DNA of 64,000 nt. It comes from Pteria penguin (taxonomy: Eukaryota > Mollusca > Bivalvia > Pterioida > Pteriidae). This document shows positions 39,501 to 54,500 of this stretch, in pieces. Below the pieces are notes generated by a model. The model worked only from the letters and a program-made list of their open reading frames with translations, was not told the DNA's origin and did not search any database. Within the stretch, counting starts at the first letter, position 1; each line of letters begins with the position of its first letter. The stretch lies in the NCBI GenBank assembly GCA_035048485.1, contig CM068580.1, forward strand, positions 41,963,585-42,027,584, written 5' to 3'. The position numbers and the translations under genes are program-made.

Positions 39501-42500
39501 ACTAAGTGATGACAATACAGACAACTAAATATAGCTGGTTATTGATAAATTAAACATTGTATACAGACACGGTATAAATGTAATGTACTCTAATAGATAT
39601 AAATACCATATTAAAAGTACCATAGTCATAAAGTTAAACAAGATGTATATATTTTCTTCTTACTGTTATATATGTAGAGTTATGACTTTATCATTATTTC
39701 TTTTACTTTTTATTGGACGATTTTTCAATCTACCTTTATTTCAAAACTTCCTTTGTGTCAGATTCAAATCATATAAACATCTACACATATAACTACCTCA
39801 TATATATGTAAAGACTATAGACAAGATATATGTGTTAAACACTGAACATCTACTAGACATTAAGAAGTTAAAGTAAGGTTAAGTTGTTTGACACCTTCTG
39901 ACTTGTTAACAGATTTTACCTTTGTTTATTTTTACTGGTACTAACATATTCCATCAAAATGCTGAAAATCAAATCTTGAATCACAATTTATGTAACTTTT
40001 TTAATGCAAAATATCTTTAATATTTTAGATTTATAAGAGATGTGTATGGCCTATATAACCTCGAAAAGAGGTTGATTAGTACATACCAGTGATTACATGT
40101 ACATATGAATTAGTATCTATGAAATTTGATGTGTGACTGGACTGACACAATAGAACACTGATATGGAATCATACCCTAAAATTATCTACATTCACATATA
40201 TGCATGTTATTATGTCCTATTATATGTTTTGATGTATTTGTATGTTTTTGTCAACTGAACTCTTCAAAAGAGGAAATAAAGATTGAATGAATGCTTGATT
40301 TTAAACTAAATGAAGATAAATCTGTACAGAATCTTTTTTCTATCTTTTACAGTTGAACTTCAACAACTCAAAGTGTAAGAAATCTTCAAAATCACTTTAC
40401 GTTTCAGTAGATTCAAGTTTTCATTGTTTCTTTGTTGTTGAGAAAATGAATAGAAAGAATTTGGGATTACAAGGTTATTTTGAAGTCTCTGGAGGTTTTC
40501 AAATTTTGATTTATTGAATTTTGAATGTACTTACTTTTATTAACAAAATTCTTATTGAAAAATAGTTATATGTATAAACCCATAACTATGATAAACAATT
40601 ACAACGATTAAAACTTAAGACTTTCTAAATATATATTTTTCTTTATTAAAAGAAAACTAAAATTATCCAACTTTAAAAAAACATATGGATAATTTAAGAA
40701 CAAACAAAAATCTATGAAAATATCAAAACCATAGAAATCAAATACATAGCATAATCAACCTAATTTCATAAACACAAGTGAATAAAAAGGAATATATTTC
40801 ATATTTGAAATTCTGATTAATACAAAATGTACATGTATATGCAAAAACTGCACTAATCCGTAGTCAGTATTTTAAGCACTATGATTTTACCTGTCTCCAA
40901 TGGCACCTTTTGGCTTCCAAAAATTCAAATCTGAGTCCCATGATAACTGGTCCATATTAACATATGTATAGTGATCTTCACTTGTCTTCAGTTTACTCTC
41001 CATTGAACCATTGGCAACTACAGTGTGATATAAGGCATTCATAAAGAAAGGCAATGAAACTGCACTGCATTGTAAATTGGTTCTGTATATTTTAGAGATA
41101 TTACTGGGAGGAAGTCTTTGGAAATAAAGTTGTAAGGACATTGCTGTGATTTTACTAATCATGGTTCAAATACCTAGTGTAAATCATAGGGGTATAAGAG
41201 TGACACTTCAATGTAAGTATAGATAGTTTTTGAATGCATGAAATTTAATTGGAGTTACTTCTCTTTTCTGCCATTTTGGAGGTGAAGCTGGACTTTAAAT
41301 TGCTTCATATTCATACCAATTTTATTAAATGTTTTTGAGAAAGTTGTTTGTATTTTGACTCCGCTGAAAACATTTTAACATTGTACAATAGCTTTATTAT
41401 TGCATAACAATTGGAATAATTCAAGAAGCATTCTTTGTTTGGAGAAATCCCTTACAAAATGTGATTAATTTATGCATTAATGTTCTGCCATATATCTCAA
41501 AGATGGCAGAAAAGGGAAGTAACTCTGATTAAAACTTATGCATTTGAAAACCATCTATTTTACGGAATGTTTCTGCAGACAGAGTGCAAAAACTGAAAAC
41601 ATTTACAAATTGTTAATTCTCACTTCTTCAGCTTCAGTAATATTATGACACTGTCCTTCATAAAAATATGATTGTTTTAGTGTAAATAGTAAAGTTTGAA
41701 AATGGCTTTTTGTTTTGGTATAATACGAAATAATTAACGTTCACATTCATTTCATGTCATTTCATTTTCATAATACATGAGACACTTTCTTTTAGCAAGT
41801 ATTCCAAGGAGCATAACATGAAACACGTCACAAGACAGAAAAACAAATTCATCACAGAGAGCATAAATTTCTATCAATGAAGTAACAAAGAAATCAATAA
41901 AATGTAAAGATGACATTACCTGGTACAGCATCCATGGCAACAAGTGCTACAAATGGCTGGGGTAGTGACACAATCTTACCAAGGGTCTGCATAAAAACAA
42001 ATTGACAGTAATAAGTACTAAACAAAGAATTATTTGAAATCAAATATATAAATATATTTAATTTTAAATCATTATTGCAATGTATATGAATATAATTTGT
42101 ATTACTGCATACCTGTGGTCCAAGTAACAATGGGTCCCCAAGATCTGAAAAATAAATCATTTAAATATAAAAACCAGAGAATCATTAAAGAATAGAGTAG
42201 AATAGAAAGAATAGAATATTTTGACTTGGAAAATGATTTATCTATGGAAAAAGACAGAAAACTATACAAGATCACCATACAAATTTTTTTTCTCATGTTT
42301 TCAAGCACTACTGCACTGGAAAGAAAATAGAGAAAAAATAACTGAAATTAATTCATACAGAATTATCTTTGATGATTTTCTTTGAAACATGATATTCATT
42401 TTCAAGAACCTGGGAATTTCTGGGGAATATATGCTGGAAAATAATAACATTATAAATTCAGTCCATGCTCCAAACATAAAGCCCTATCTTTTCAGAAAAG

Positions 42501-45500
42501 AATATGAACAGAATACATACGAGGAAAGCGCTTTCTGCTAATAGCAGCCATTTTCTTTGCACTCAGAACTCTAGTTGGTTCCTTATCTGGACTGGTTAAC
42601 CCTTTGGCATGAAATTCAGCAAGCTCTACAGACATGCCAACTTTAGTGGGTAAGGCTTTACGTGACTGTTGAATAGAATAAAATTTTATTTCATAGAAAA
42701 ACATGTGGCTCAATTTTGAATATGTAAAGATTAAATTTAGTGAATGCTTATATCATATCAAGACTTTAATTTTGGTACTATACTCTCATATTTCTTTGAC
42801 ATTATATATCCCATTTGTTTGTATTTTGATGCCATTTTCCAGAATTTTTCACTTGTATCATTATCGCAACACTAATGAATGCTCAAAATGAAACCCGATT
42901 CCCCTGCAACTTTGCTATGGACAACATGGAATTGCTCATGTACCTAGTCTAGCCTTGACATAGGTTGTCTGGTTATATTCCAGTTATTAGAGATATACTT
43001 GAAAGGTCTGTTGAGAGGAATCTGATTTCTAGTCCAACTTTCTAATTGCTTTGCTACATGCAGCATTTTTCCAAACCAATACATGATGACCAAAAATAAC
43101 TAAATACTACAGGTATACTTATTTCAGCAAAACCAAATCTTTATGTAAAGCTTAAGAGTACAGATTGCTGGTACCAGTATAGTAATTAACACAGTCGTGA
43201 ACAAGGACTGTCCTAATAGGGTAAATACCTGCAACAGCAACAAAGTTGTACATCAAAAGCTAGGGCATAGATTGAATTGACTTTGGATATATGACTTCAG
43301 CGGAGGTATAAGTAAAAGTCTGTTAGTTGTTATTGGTAATGTAGAAGTATATAAAGTTTTCAGCAAATGTGTGAAAAATAAACCTGAAAAATAACTCCAG
43401 CAAAATTTGGTTTACCATGACAAAATTAAAACTCGGACTGTAGTTGGTGACGATGAAGATGTGTACCAAGTTTCAATTCAATATTTAAATAATGTGTGAA
43501 AAAATGTCCCAAAAACTTAAATGTCTACAGACAGACATGCAGATGGACAGACCAACAGACAGCCTGCTTTTTGTATAGCCTACTCCCCAACGACTTTTAT
43601 TGAAGTGAATGTAAGTCATGTGATCTGCTAGAGTCCTTATATTGTAGTCAGGAATTGACATTAAAAAGCTGTGCTATCTACACTAAAATATGAATATGGC
43701 TAAGCTAAATAAATAAGTAACTATACAGTATATAATATCATCAGAAAGATTTTCTGACAGCATTTATATGTAATGAAATCATACTAACAGTACATTTCTA
43801 CTACTACATATAACTAGATAATTTTGTTTACTAAACATACCGTCAGTATGTCATCTGAATGGGATATTTTGGCTGTCTTGTTGCTAATATTGATGGATTG
43901 CTCTTGAACCTTTTGTAGAAGTAAATCTGATATCTCCTCATAAAGTCGTCTGATTCCCTGTAAAGCATAACATAGATCAATAAATGGTCAAAATATTAAT
44001 TCTAACTACTACTTATCTAATGCCACATCATATAGCATATTCCTCATAAAAATTATTCCAAGTTTGATCTAACAACATGAGAGGTTTTGTGAGGTAAAAT
44101 TTACTTTTTCATTGACATTACATATTCCATAGGACCAAGCAAAGTTTACAATACTAACGAGCTTTTACAGTTGACACCTTCTCACCATGGAGTGTACTAA
44201 TTACAGTAATCAGTACTCTAATTCTGCATAATAAAGTACTATACACATGTCACGGTTGCGATATACTTACTCCTTCATGGGACACAGTTGCTGCTATCAT
44301 CGATATTCTCTCCACTATTGATGCATCACCTGTAGCCGTGATTACTAAGTTTAAAACACCTGAAATAAAAAATTTTTCAAAAAGAGCAATTAAAATGGAC
44401 CAAGGTATGATTCTCGTTTACCACAGTCTGCATAAATTTGCAAGTCTTGTTCATTTGAAAATAACACTGTAACTCTCCAATATAACTCAAGTCTGATTTT
44501 CACTGACAAAAATGCTTCAAGTATCTAATGATTCACATGAAAACTTTGTCTTGCAAACGAAGCAGTAAAAGTTTTCGTCCAGACAAAGTCACATGAAATA
44601 AATTGTTCAACAGTATATTCAAGTGTTTTGTTTCAATATGTTACCAAAACAACAAAGAAAAACATTACACCATTGTTATGCTCTTGTAAGTAATGCACTC
44701 ACCGACATCTTTCGTAACATATTCGAAAAATGCTGGCACAATACATAATAGCTGTACGATCTCTGATGCAAGAAGGCATTTATAATCACGATATCTACAA
44801 TATATAAGATCATGATTTTACTGACATTTATTTCTAATTCAGGAATGATAACTCACATACATAAATAATTAAAATCTTTGATTCAGGAGTTACCTTTCTT
44901 GAAAAAATGTTTAGAGTGTAGGTAATAAGATCTGTCAGATTGGTTGGTTGGTTGGTTGATTGATTGGTGTTTTACATCACTTTCAACAATTTTTCATTTA
45001 TATCAGGACATGGAAGCAGGAGGTAACCAATCTCTTAAACGTAGTGGCGGAACCAGGGTCTGTCAGATTTTGATCAAACTGAATGAATATAAGAAACTCC
45101 ATAAACAAATCCTCATCACCATTTATATACCATAATACTAGTGTAAACTGTATATACTCACAAAGTATTAAGCTTGGATTTAATGGCTGACTGTTTTGTG
45201 TTTGTGGAATGGCTAAGCTTCGTTAACTCAGTCACAGTGTAAAACAGGCAGAGGTATAGCTTATCATACAAGCCCCCATCCTGTCAAGGAAGGAATCATG
45301 ATGTTAGGAAGATGTAAACCATACTGATAATAAATAAGTCAATTTTGTTTTGCGATAAATAAGTCAATTTCCATCCTCTATCCTGATGGACAAATTATAA
45401 TACACTTTTTTATTATAGTGCAAGCCGCTTAATTGAATAGGCTATTTGTCAGGACTTTATTATTCAAATAAACGAATATTCAATTACACGGCGTGACGAA

Positions 45501-48500
45501 CGAATGCAGTTTCAAAGACCAAAGATCGACAGATTATGCAAGAATTGCATATGTGTATAACTTTCGCGGTATCTGTAATGGAATCATCGTACATGTATCT
45601 ATATATAGATACACTAGAGTTACCTCTCTTAGATCCTCCTTTTGTTTGCTTGAGCTACATGAAAGTCAACAGACCAGATTTTTCGATAATTGTGTTTTTA
45701 AGTACAGTGACCAAATGTTATTAAATAGTTACATTACACCTGCTCGTCTGACAGAAAAGATAAATTCGCTGTCTATTGAAACACATGTAATTGTATCTCA
45801 GTCGTGTGGCCACGGTGATCAAAGAAACAAGACGGGTTCACCAATTTATTTTAACAAAGGCAAATTAAAAGGCATATTCAAGCGAGTAAAATTTCAATTT
45901 TCCATCTGATAGAACACGCTGAAGTCATCGCTGTACTTTTCCTCAAGGAATCGTCAAAATATTGCTATTGCATCTTTACGTTCGCCGTGCATTACTGGTG
46001 CCGTTTCTTCAGCCTCCTCGTCTCACTGGTGTCATATGGTCGGGTCTCGTCTTCTGGAAAATGGGTGCATATTTTCTCCTCAGTCCAGGCAGCTTAGCTC
46101 TCCATGTTGCCATCATTTGTGATGAAGGCATCAAGTGTCTAGCTATTAACATCCTCTGGCGACCGGACACTGTCAATTTCGGTAGAGTCGTTGTCTGATG
46201 AGACAAAGCCAGCCTTTCGGAAGCAATTGGCGATAGCTGTGGGCTTGACGGTGCGTCAGACCTTACTAAGTAAGTGGACGGCATCTAGTAGGGTCAGTCT
46301 TCATGCAATGCCGTTTGCTAACTGCGTCATCTTATCGAGGTTTTCAGTGATCTTGCGCACGATCTGGCTTCGGCAGTTGGTTATTAATTAATCCTTTCAT
46401 CCCTACCGCTACAGCCTATTGGACATTTAACGTGTGATTTGGTCAACAGCTTTTACCTGGACAGGTGTGAAACCATTTATCTCTAATTGATAGGTCGCTC
46501 ACATCGTAGTAAATAACATGACCTTGAGCGTGATACGGTGAAGTTTTAACAAAGGTATGCTTGTTAGGATAATCGCGCTATATCAAATAAACGAAATTGC
46601 TTCTTTATTCTAGTGTAATACGTGGCGGATTTTCAATAGATTTAATAGTAAATGGTTTTGGATTTCAGCATCTTATTCAATAAAACGAAATATTCAACAA
46701 TACGACATTCAATTAAGTGGCGGGCACTGTATAACAGAAGTTTTACAGTTTGTATATGTACAACAGCCCTTCCAGAAGGCTTAACTATAAAACCTTAAGA
46801 GTCCAGAACATTGATATGCAATATTAAGAGTTCAGTTCACTTTTAGGTTCAAAGGTAAACATCAAGAAAAGCTTTTGTGCATACACAAATTACATGACCG
46901 TAGATAATGTAAAGAGGTCTATTCATAAAGTTGGAAAAAGTATACAGCTTTTCATATAAAAAATTTTCAAAAGGGTAGAAACTTATGAAAACTTTTATGA
47001 TTTAAAATAATCACTATAAAAATTAATTCAACAAATGATTAAACACAGTCTGTAGATGTTTCAATGATAAATATAATACCTCTTTGTCATCTTTATCGAT
47101 TTTGACAGCACTGAGGAGCACACAAACAGTCATACACCGCACCTCCCGAGGTAATAAGAATAAATCCATTGTATAGACTTTCCTGTCAAACATCAAAAGA
47201 ACACTTATCATATCTGGGTCTCCAATATAAACATATGTGGTGAATTCTTAGAAATTGACCCTTCCATTTATGCTTGAAATTTTGTTAAATTTGATGACGT
47301 CACAATGCTTTAAACCTCGGTCATACCTCCGACAAACATTGAAAATGTATTGTGACGTCACAAAGTTCAACAAATAATCTGCGAAATGGAAGGGTCAATT
47401 ATATGGAACACAAAAATTTCTTTAAAAGTTGATATTATAATAAGACATTTTTTCTCCAGAGATGTCATAACAAGCTATAAACTAAAGCTTTTCAATCACT
47501 TCAAATAGTTTGATTCTATACATTATCACAGTGACTAAGTTGTTTTTTATTTTCTAACACAGAATATCAAATATTGAATAGTGCCATTAGTGTAGTATTA
47601 GACAAAGGTAAAATGCTCTACAGTATATCAGACTTTGAATACAAATGTACTGTACATTACTTTTGCGATATGCTTTTAGGTACATGAGAATCTCACTTTT
47701 GATTTAGTTGAGAAATGTTATTCTAATAAGAAGCAATATACATCTAATATTTTAATAGTAATGTCAAGGGTTGCCTGGTATTAATGAGTATTGCATTTTC
47801 ATTTAGAACTGAAATCATACGAAATTAAAGTCTGAACAAATAAAAGTAGGTATAAAGCATCTATTATATTCACATTATATTGTACCACATGGAAGCACTC
47901 TATCTATTAGGTTTTATATTATTTCAATATTCGTTAATATACACCTGTCTTACCCAATTTTGCTGAGTTTTGTTGTATCAAGAGTTTCTTTAACCAAATG
48001 CGTAGGCATTACAAATTCTAAGGATGCCTGAAAGTACAAGACATAACACATACGGAAACACAGATGGAAAAATAGAGGTCAAAGAATACAAACATATATA
48101 TCTACAAGTAGATTCTTCAATGATGAGTGAACGCCTCAAAGCTTAGATTTCAATTAAGAGGATTTCTGCATCACTAGATAAAATCTAATTTTTAAAATGT
48201 GAAAGAAAATGCACTGTAACATGCATGTATTTTAGTTATTTACTGAAAGATATTGTATTTCATTAAATGTCTTATTTAATTTTCTAAATGTTTTGTTTGT
48301 GGGTTTATATTTAATTAGAAACCTGAAATATTTTCAGACTGACCACATGCTTGTAAATCTAGTCAAATGGAAATTACTGAAAGTCTAGTCACAAATAAAC
48401 TCAGAAATACCCTTTCTATTTCTACATGGTTTCATATAATTTTCAGTAATTTTTATGGCCTTCTTTTGGATTATATATATTTCCTGATTTATAAAGAAAT

Positions 48501-51500
48501 CATACCCTACAGTTTTTCATCCTTATTCAATGATATTTAATATAAGGTCAGATTTGTTTGCGAGTTGACCTAGCTCAATAAGGTGGCTGGTTCAAGACTG
48601 AAAGTCTAAATGTGACATGTAGAACCCTGGTCAATTGATACCATAGATGTAGCATGCAAAAGATCCTTCACTGCTTTGGGTGGGTTCCTAGGTCTAAATT
48701 TCTGTGTGATGCATCAGAAAGATGCCCTCAACATAAATGTGAAATAATCTTAGTGTAATATACGACAAAAATAAAATAAAATCTATCTGTTGTTTGTTAA
48801 TGACACATCTAAATTTTTTTCACTGATACGGTAGCAGCACTTGCAGGGTGCAGAACCTCATGATTTTTTACAAAAGACCCCTGATCCAAAGTAATTATGG
48901 ATCTCTTATGTGACAACACATGCCATGACTGGACCTCAGGTTATGAAGTCTCATATGGAGAACAGACAGGTAGGCAGAAGATGATAAACCAACTAGGAAC
49001 ACAATCCTCTGCCATTGCTATGTTTGACCACTGGTCATCATATTAGAAATCAAGTAATATACCTCCGTACCAACATGCTCTTTAAATCAGGTGGGATGAT
49101 AAACTCTAACTATCTATATATATAAAGTCAATACAATGCTATAATGACATTACAAAACGTTCATACCACAAGCAGCATCAATAACATATTGCATCTCTCT
49201 TTCTCTTCTGATCGAGCTTCGAGAATATCCTCCAGGAAAGTTTTCCTATACTTCAAAACTTGGAAATCCCTGAAAATAAAGAAATAGAGCTTCATTAGTA
49301 TTCTATTGATAAAAATGTTGTTGACATACTCTTCTGTACTCAAAATATTTACAATCATATATATTTTGTAGCATTTAGCATTTTGAAAATTTCTTTTACC
49401 TCTTTGTATACTTTCTATTCTGAATGAGGTCTTCTTGTACATTGTATCCCAAGTATTTCAGACGTCGTTTATCAGTTTCTACAAGATAAACAATAACTAT
49501 GGTTCAAAATTTACAGCTAAGACAAGCAAATCCTTCAAATAACCAATAGGATTGAATTTGTGAATTAGAATTAATGTATATGTAATCTGGATTGATGGGC
49601 ATGTTTAGAATTGTGACAAAGACAGCAAACTTACATTGTGCCTTAATTCTAAGAAACCTTATTAAGTCTGAAATATGCGTACATGTCGTGATGTCATAGC
49701 TTCATGTTATCTAGATGTAATGACCACTTACCAATATTATGTGTACCATTTGTAGGAAACCTTCTCATAACATGTGTTGCCTGAAATACCAAAAATGTTA
49801 ATTTAGGCAATACCAGAAACGCTGTCATAGGCAATACCAGAAATGCTATTATAGGTAATACCAGAAATGCTATTATAGGTGATACCAGAAATGCTATTCA
49901 GGCAATATCCGAAATGCTAACATAGGCAATACCAGAGATGGTATTCAGGCAATACCAGAAATGCAAGTTGAAACTTGTTAGAATAGTAAGCTGCTCTACC
50001 ACAGGAACATCTCTGGCACAAAAGTATTTCTACCTTCCTCTTATTTACAATGGGCATTAAAGCTGTCTTGATCAAATTACAACATTTTAGCGTAATAACT
50101 CTCATTATTTCTATTTCTGTAAGTTTACAAGGGATGAATACATTTCTTTAATGTCAAATCAGAAATCCATCAATAGACCTTTTTACTACTATTGCAGTAT
50201 TGAAGTTTTTTGTTTGGCAAATGATAACCTTTCTGTAGAAAATTTGACGTAATAAAAAAATGAATGTCTTTGATGTCATTTTATGGGAATAATTATGATT
50301 TTGCCAACCACAACGTCAGTCCTGCAGTAATAGTGAAAGGGTCTATTCAAAATTTAACTCTATAGATCTAATGAAAAATAAAAGGAGTGTTAAATAAATA
50401 TTAAAAAATCCATCTCAAAACTGTATTAGTTTACAGAACCAACAGCATAGAGTTTTAACTGATAAAGAATTATATTATTGTAGAATAGGAGTGTTTGTAT
50501 ACTCCCATTTAACAGAATATAACAATAAGTAATATGGTAAGATTTGTCATATGTTTACAATAGAAATATGACAATAACATATTCAGTATTTATTTGTTGT
50601 TACCTTATCACCATATATACCATTCACTTCTATCTTCTTCAGAGCCGTGGGGATGAACCAATCCTTGGAGAGCTTGTGTCTCTGATAATATATACAAAGG
50701 CATTCCAGATATAATAAATAGAAAAATTTTTACAGAATTTCATAAACTTTTTAATTCTTAAAGACTTGACAAATAGGTGAATCAAACTAATGAAGACACT
50801 TATATAAAATATACACCTTAAGCAAAGGAAACATTGCAAATGTAAGAGATTATGAATCTTACAAATGAGAAATTTAAAAAGTTTTGGGGTTTTTTTTCTA
50901 AATATTAATTCATTCTGAACAGAATAACGTTAATCACTTTTTATATGCAAGGCCTTTTATTTTCATGTAAATCTGCGAGTATAATTTCTCGTGAAAATAA
51001 AGTATTTGCATCTCTTATCAGTTACTAAATGGTACATACGATAGGCTTATCTGTAAGAGCTGAATCCTGGAAGAAATTTTTAACTTGGATTCTCTCAGCA
51101 GCTAAAACAAAATGTTAAATTGAGTCATATATGGAAATGAGATATAATAATTTGATTTTATAAACAGATTGTAGTTATAAATCAAAAATAAATGTATAAT
51201 ATTTCATATAAGAACTATTTGATTCTAAAGACAAAAAAAAAGACATACACGGTACTGCCTATTAAAACAGAAATTTCTTATTATCAAATATTTCTAATTC
51301 CATTTTAAAATACCCTACTGATATACAGCAGTATTCCAATGATTGATTAATCATATATCTTTTTTTTTCATTATAAGTAAAGATACATTTGTTAATGAAA
51401 TTTGAAAAAAAAAAAATCAAATCCAAAGAGAATCAATACTTTAATTCATACAAAAATTTAATTTTCAGATATCTTAATCTTGCACAAAAAAAAATTTCTT

Positions 51501-54500
51501 AAATTCCACTTATTTATAATATAACAGTATCTCTTTCTGAATCAAATCTACATCCTTTTGGAGCTACAATGATAGAGATTTTTGATACAGCATTGTGTGA
51601 TACACGTTAAGACGTGCATTTGTTTATTGTTGTAAAAACAAATGTATACTGTACATTTACCTTGTAAATTGGTAATAAATTTCTAAAATATTTTTGACAA
51701 AAAACATGACTAAATATTTTTCTTTTTAAATGAAATGTTTTATGTGTCATTGCTTTTGTCTGGCTCTGTTAATTATCTCCAAATTTTCCTATTATAGCAT
51801 AAAGATAGACTTGGTGCATCTTCGTCATTTTCTTGTTTGTCACCAGACTCCAATGTTATTCATGTAGAGTAACTCGATAATGAATGCCATAAACAGTAAT
51901 TCTAAACTCATGACACCTAGTATACATTAACAAGCACCAACTTAAAACTTGATGTGTGCTCTGCAAACAATTTCCTCAGTCGATGAATTACCTGAATTGG
52001 GGTTTAACGCTGCTATTTTACCCTCACAAGTGATTCATCAGTCTATACCTGTGTATATATAGTACTGTCTGTGACAAAGTGGTATACCTCTAAAGGCATC
52101 ACTTTGTTGATAGGGTGAGGTTGAATTAGAATTGTGTTAAATTACAAAAAAGATTTGTTAAACAAAGAGTGACGTAATGTTGGCAAAAATGAGATATATA
52201 AACTGTAATGATAGCAAAATGCGAAGTTGATGTAATAAAGGACAGCTGTAGGTACTAGGAGGTGAGAAAAAAAATGGAGGGAACTGCAATTTTTACCAAT
52301 ATCTTTCTTCCTAATGAATAAATTATTAATAAATGAACCATTCTTACATGTAATTATGCGTCCATCCAACATCCAGACATTCGGAAGGCAGTCCACCATG
52401 TGAATACGATCTGATGAAGAGATACGCAATACTTAAATATATACAACAAGCAGTCAATATAACCTAAATTGCTATTTGAGTAAAATGCTTTAATGCATAT
52501 TGTGTCAAAACAACATCTACATTAAGTACAGCGAAGTAGAATGTTTGTTTTAACTTTATTCCTACTTTTTTATGTTCTATCCATACGTTTGAATGAAACT
52601 TGATTTTGAAGGACTTATTTTCTTAAGGACAACCAACCAATCATTTTGAGACTCTCACAAGTTAACAAACAATCTGTCACCACTTTGAACAAAAACACTG
52701 AAATCCCTTCTTACTATCTTGCATTGGTCCCCCCATCCATGAATTTCAGTACTTTTGGGGGGAAAAGCTAACTGCAGAAATACAGAGGATTAGAAACTTA
52801 GCTATGACTTTCCCCATGGTAAATTAACATTTGGTAAATGTCACACATGCTATAATGTCATACAGAGTATTTACTAACAAATTCTCTCCATAATCATTAA
52901 CATACAGTTAAAAGTACATGTATATGATTTGAATGATGAAATTATTACTCAGTTTCCAGTGCCCAAAGCAGTGCAGAAACAAGAAAGCTGTTTTGACTGC
53001 TTTCACTTGTACCAGAGATATAAATACATGTAGCCAGAGCCCAAATCATTGATCATATGTACCATTATTCCCATCCATCATGTGGTAGCTATGGAATAGT
53101 GTTTCTGGCGTCACCATTTCAGTATTACGTTACAATTTTTGTGAAAGATATACTGTGAACATTACAAGTGAGCACATGATTCAGTTAATTCAAGATAAGA
53201 TCTCTGTGATTGTTGCCAAGTCTTTTTATGTTTCAGATTGAAGTTGTTTATACAGTTTAAGATCAGATATTTATGGGACATTTAAATGTTTACCTACTGA
53301 TAAGAAGTCTATGTATGTTTTTACAGGCAGACCCAGCCCATTATTACCTGTTCTTCTATTGTTTTAAACACATATTAATCTTTGATCAATCTGTGATGAG
53401 ATAGCCCCTACAGTTACATTTTTCGAAATCTGGTCAGGTGATTGTAAAGGGAAATCAGGCGATTAGGATGTAGCAATAAAGGACTATATTGATAGGTTAA
53501 TTAGTATATATATAAATGGACAGAAATCTCTAATAGAATATCACATTTCTTTAAATTCTTAAAAGATTTTTAAAGCAATTAGAATATCCTGCCCACTATG
53601 TATCACGTCGTCACATCTTCTTTCTCTTTTTCAGAGTATTAAATGATGCATACTATTCCAATACACTGGGGTTTTTTTTTAAGTATCTAGTAATTTTCAT
53701 TAGCAAAAATTTAATTAAAGAAGCTCAGTAAGAACTTTTTCAATGAAATTTGTATTAAACCTTAGCACCAATTCGGCCTATCAGGTATCAAAGGTAACAT
53801 GATTTAAGAATCACATGGTTCAGTACTTACAAGTATTTTTGGTATTTTAGAAGGAAAAGCCTCAAGGTCAATGTAAAGTCAAGTCTGGTAGCCACATTCA
53901 TAATGTAATGTGAAGTCTTGCAATGCCAATGCTAATGTTATGTTAAGCCTAGCAGGGATCAGGCCCTGAGGTTATAAAACATTTATCCTACTCAATTCCA
54001 GACTCAGACTCAAACTCTGAGACTGTGCTCAGCAAGATTGCTACTAGAGATCAATCTCAGTGGAGGTTATAAAACTTTCTGATACTTTCTGAGAATGCAC
54101 TACATATGTGGAATAATTTATGCTGATGTTATGTTCAGCCCTGTGATGGATTCTAAAGTTTAGCACAGTTCAGTGGTGTCAATCCCAAAATAACCATGGC
54201 TTAAATTCAAAGCTTCTTGATGTTCATTGATTATTTGGTTTTTAAGCACAGCATGATGAACTATGTTGCTTGTGTGACTATGAAGTAAGCAACTCCAGTT
54301 CAAAATCTAGTATACACAAAACAATATCTAGATCACTTAAAAGAATTAGCTTAATATGATCATTATTCATTAGTCATGTGATGATCACATGACAGAATTA
54401 GCTTAATATGATCATTATTCAATTTTAGTCATGTGTTGATCAAATGACAGAATTAGCTTAGCATGATCCTTAATGGTAGATAACCATATCAAAGTCACAT

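Noticed and set aside
45493..45909. 138-codon plus-strand ORF
   Set aside because: Lies inside the Tigger remnant, with no transposase similarity on that strand.
48541..48600. tRNA gene
   Set aside because: Has A- and B-box-like words but no cloverleaf or acceptor stem; better read as a SINE head.
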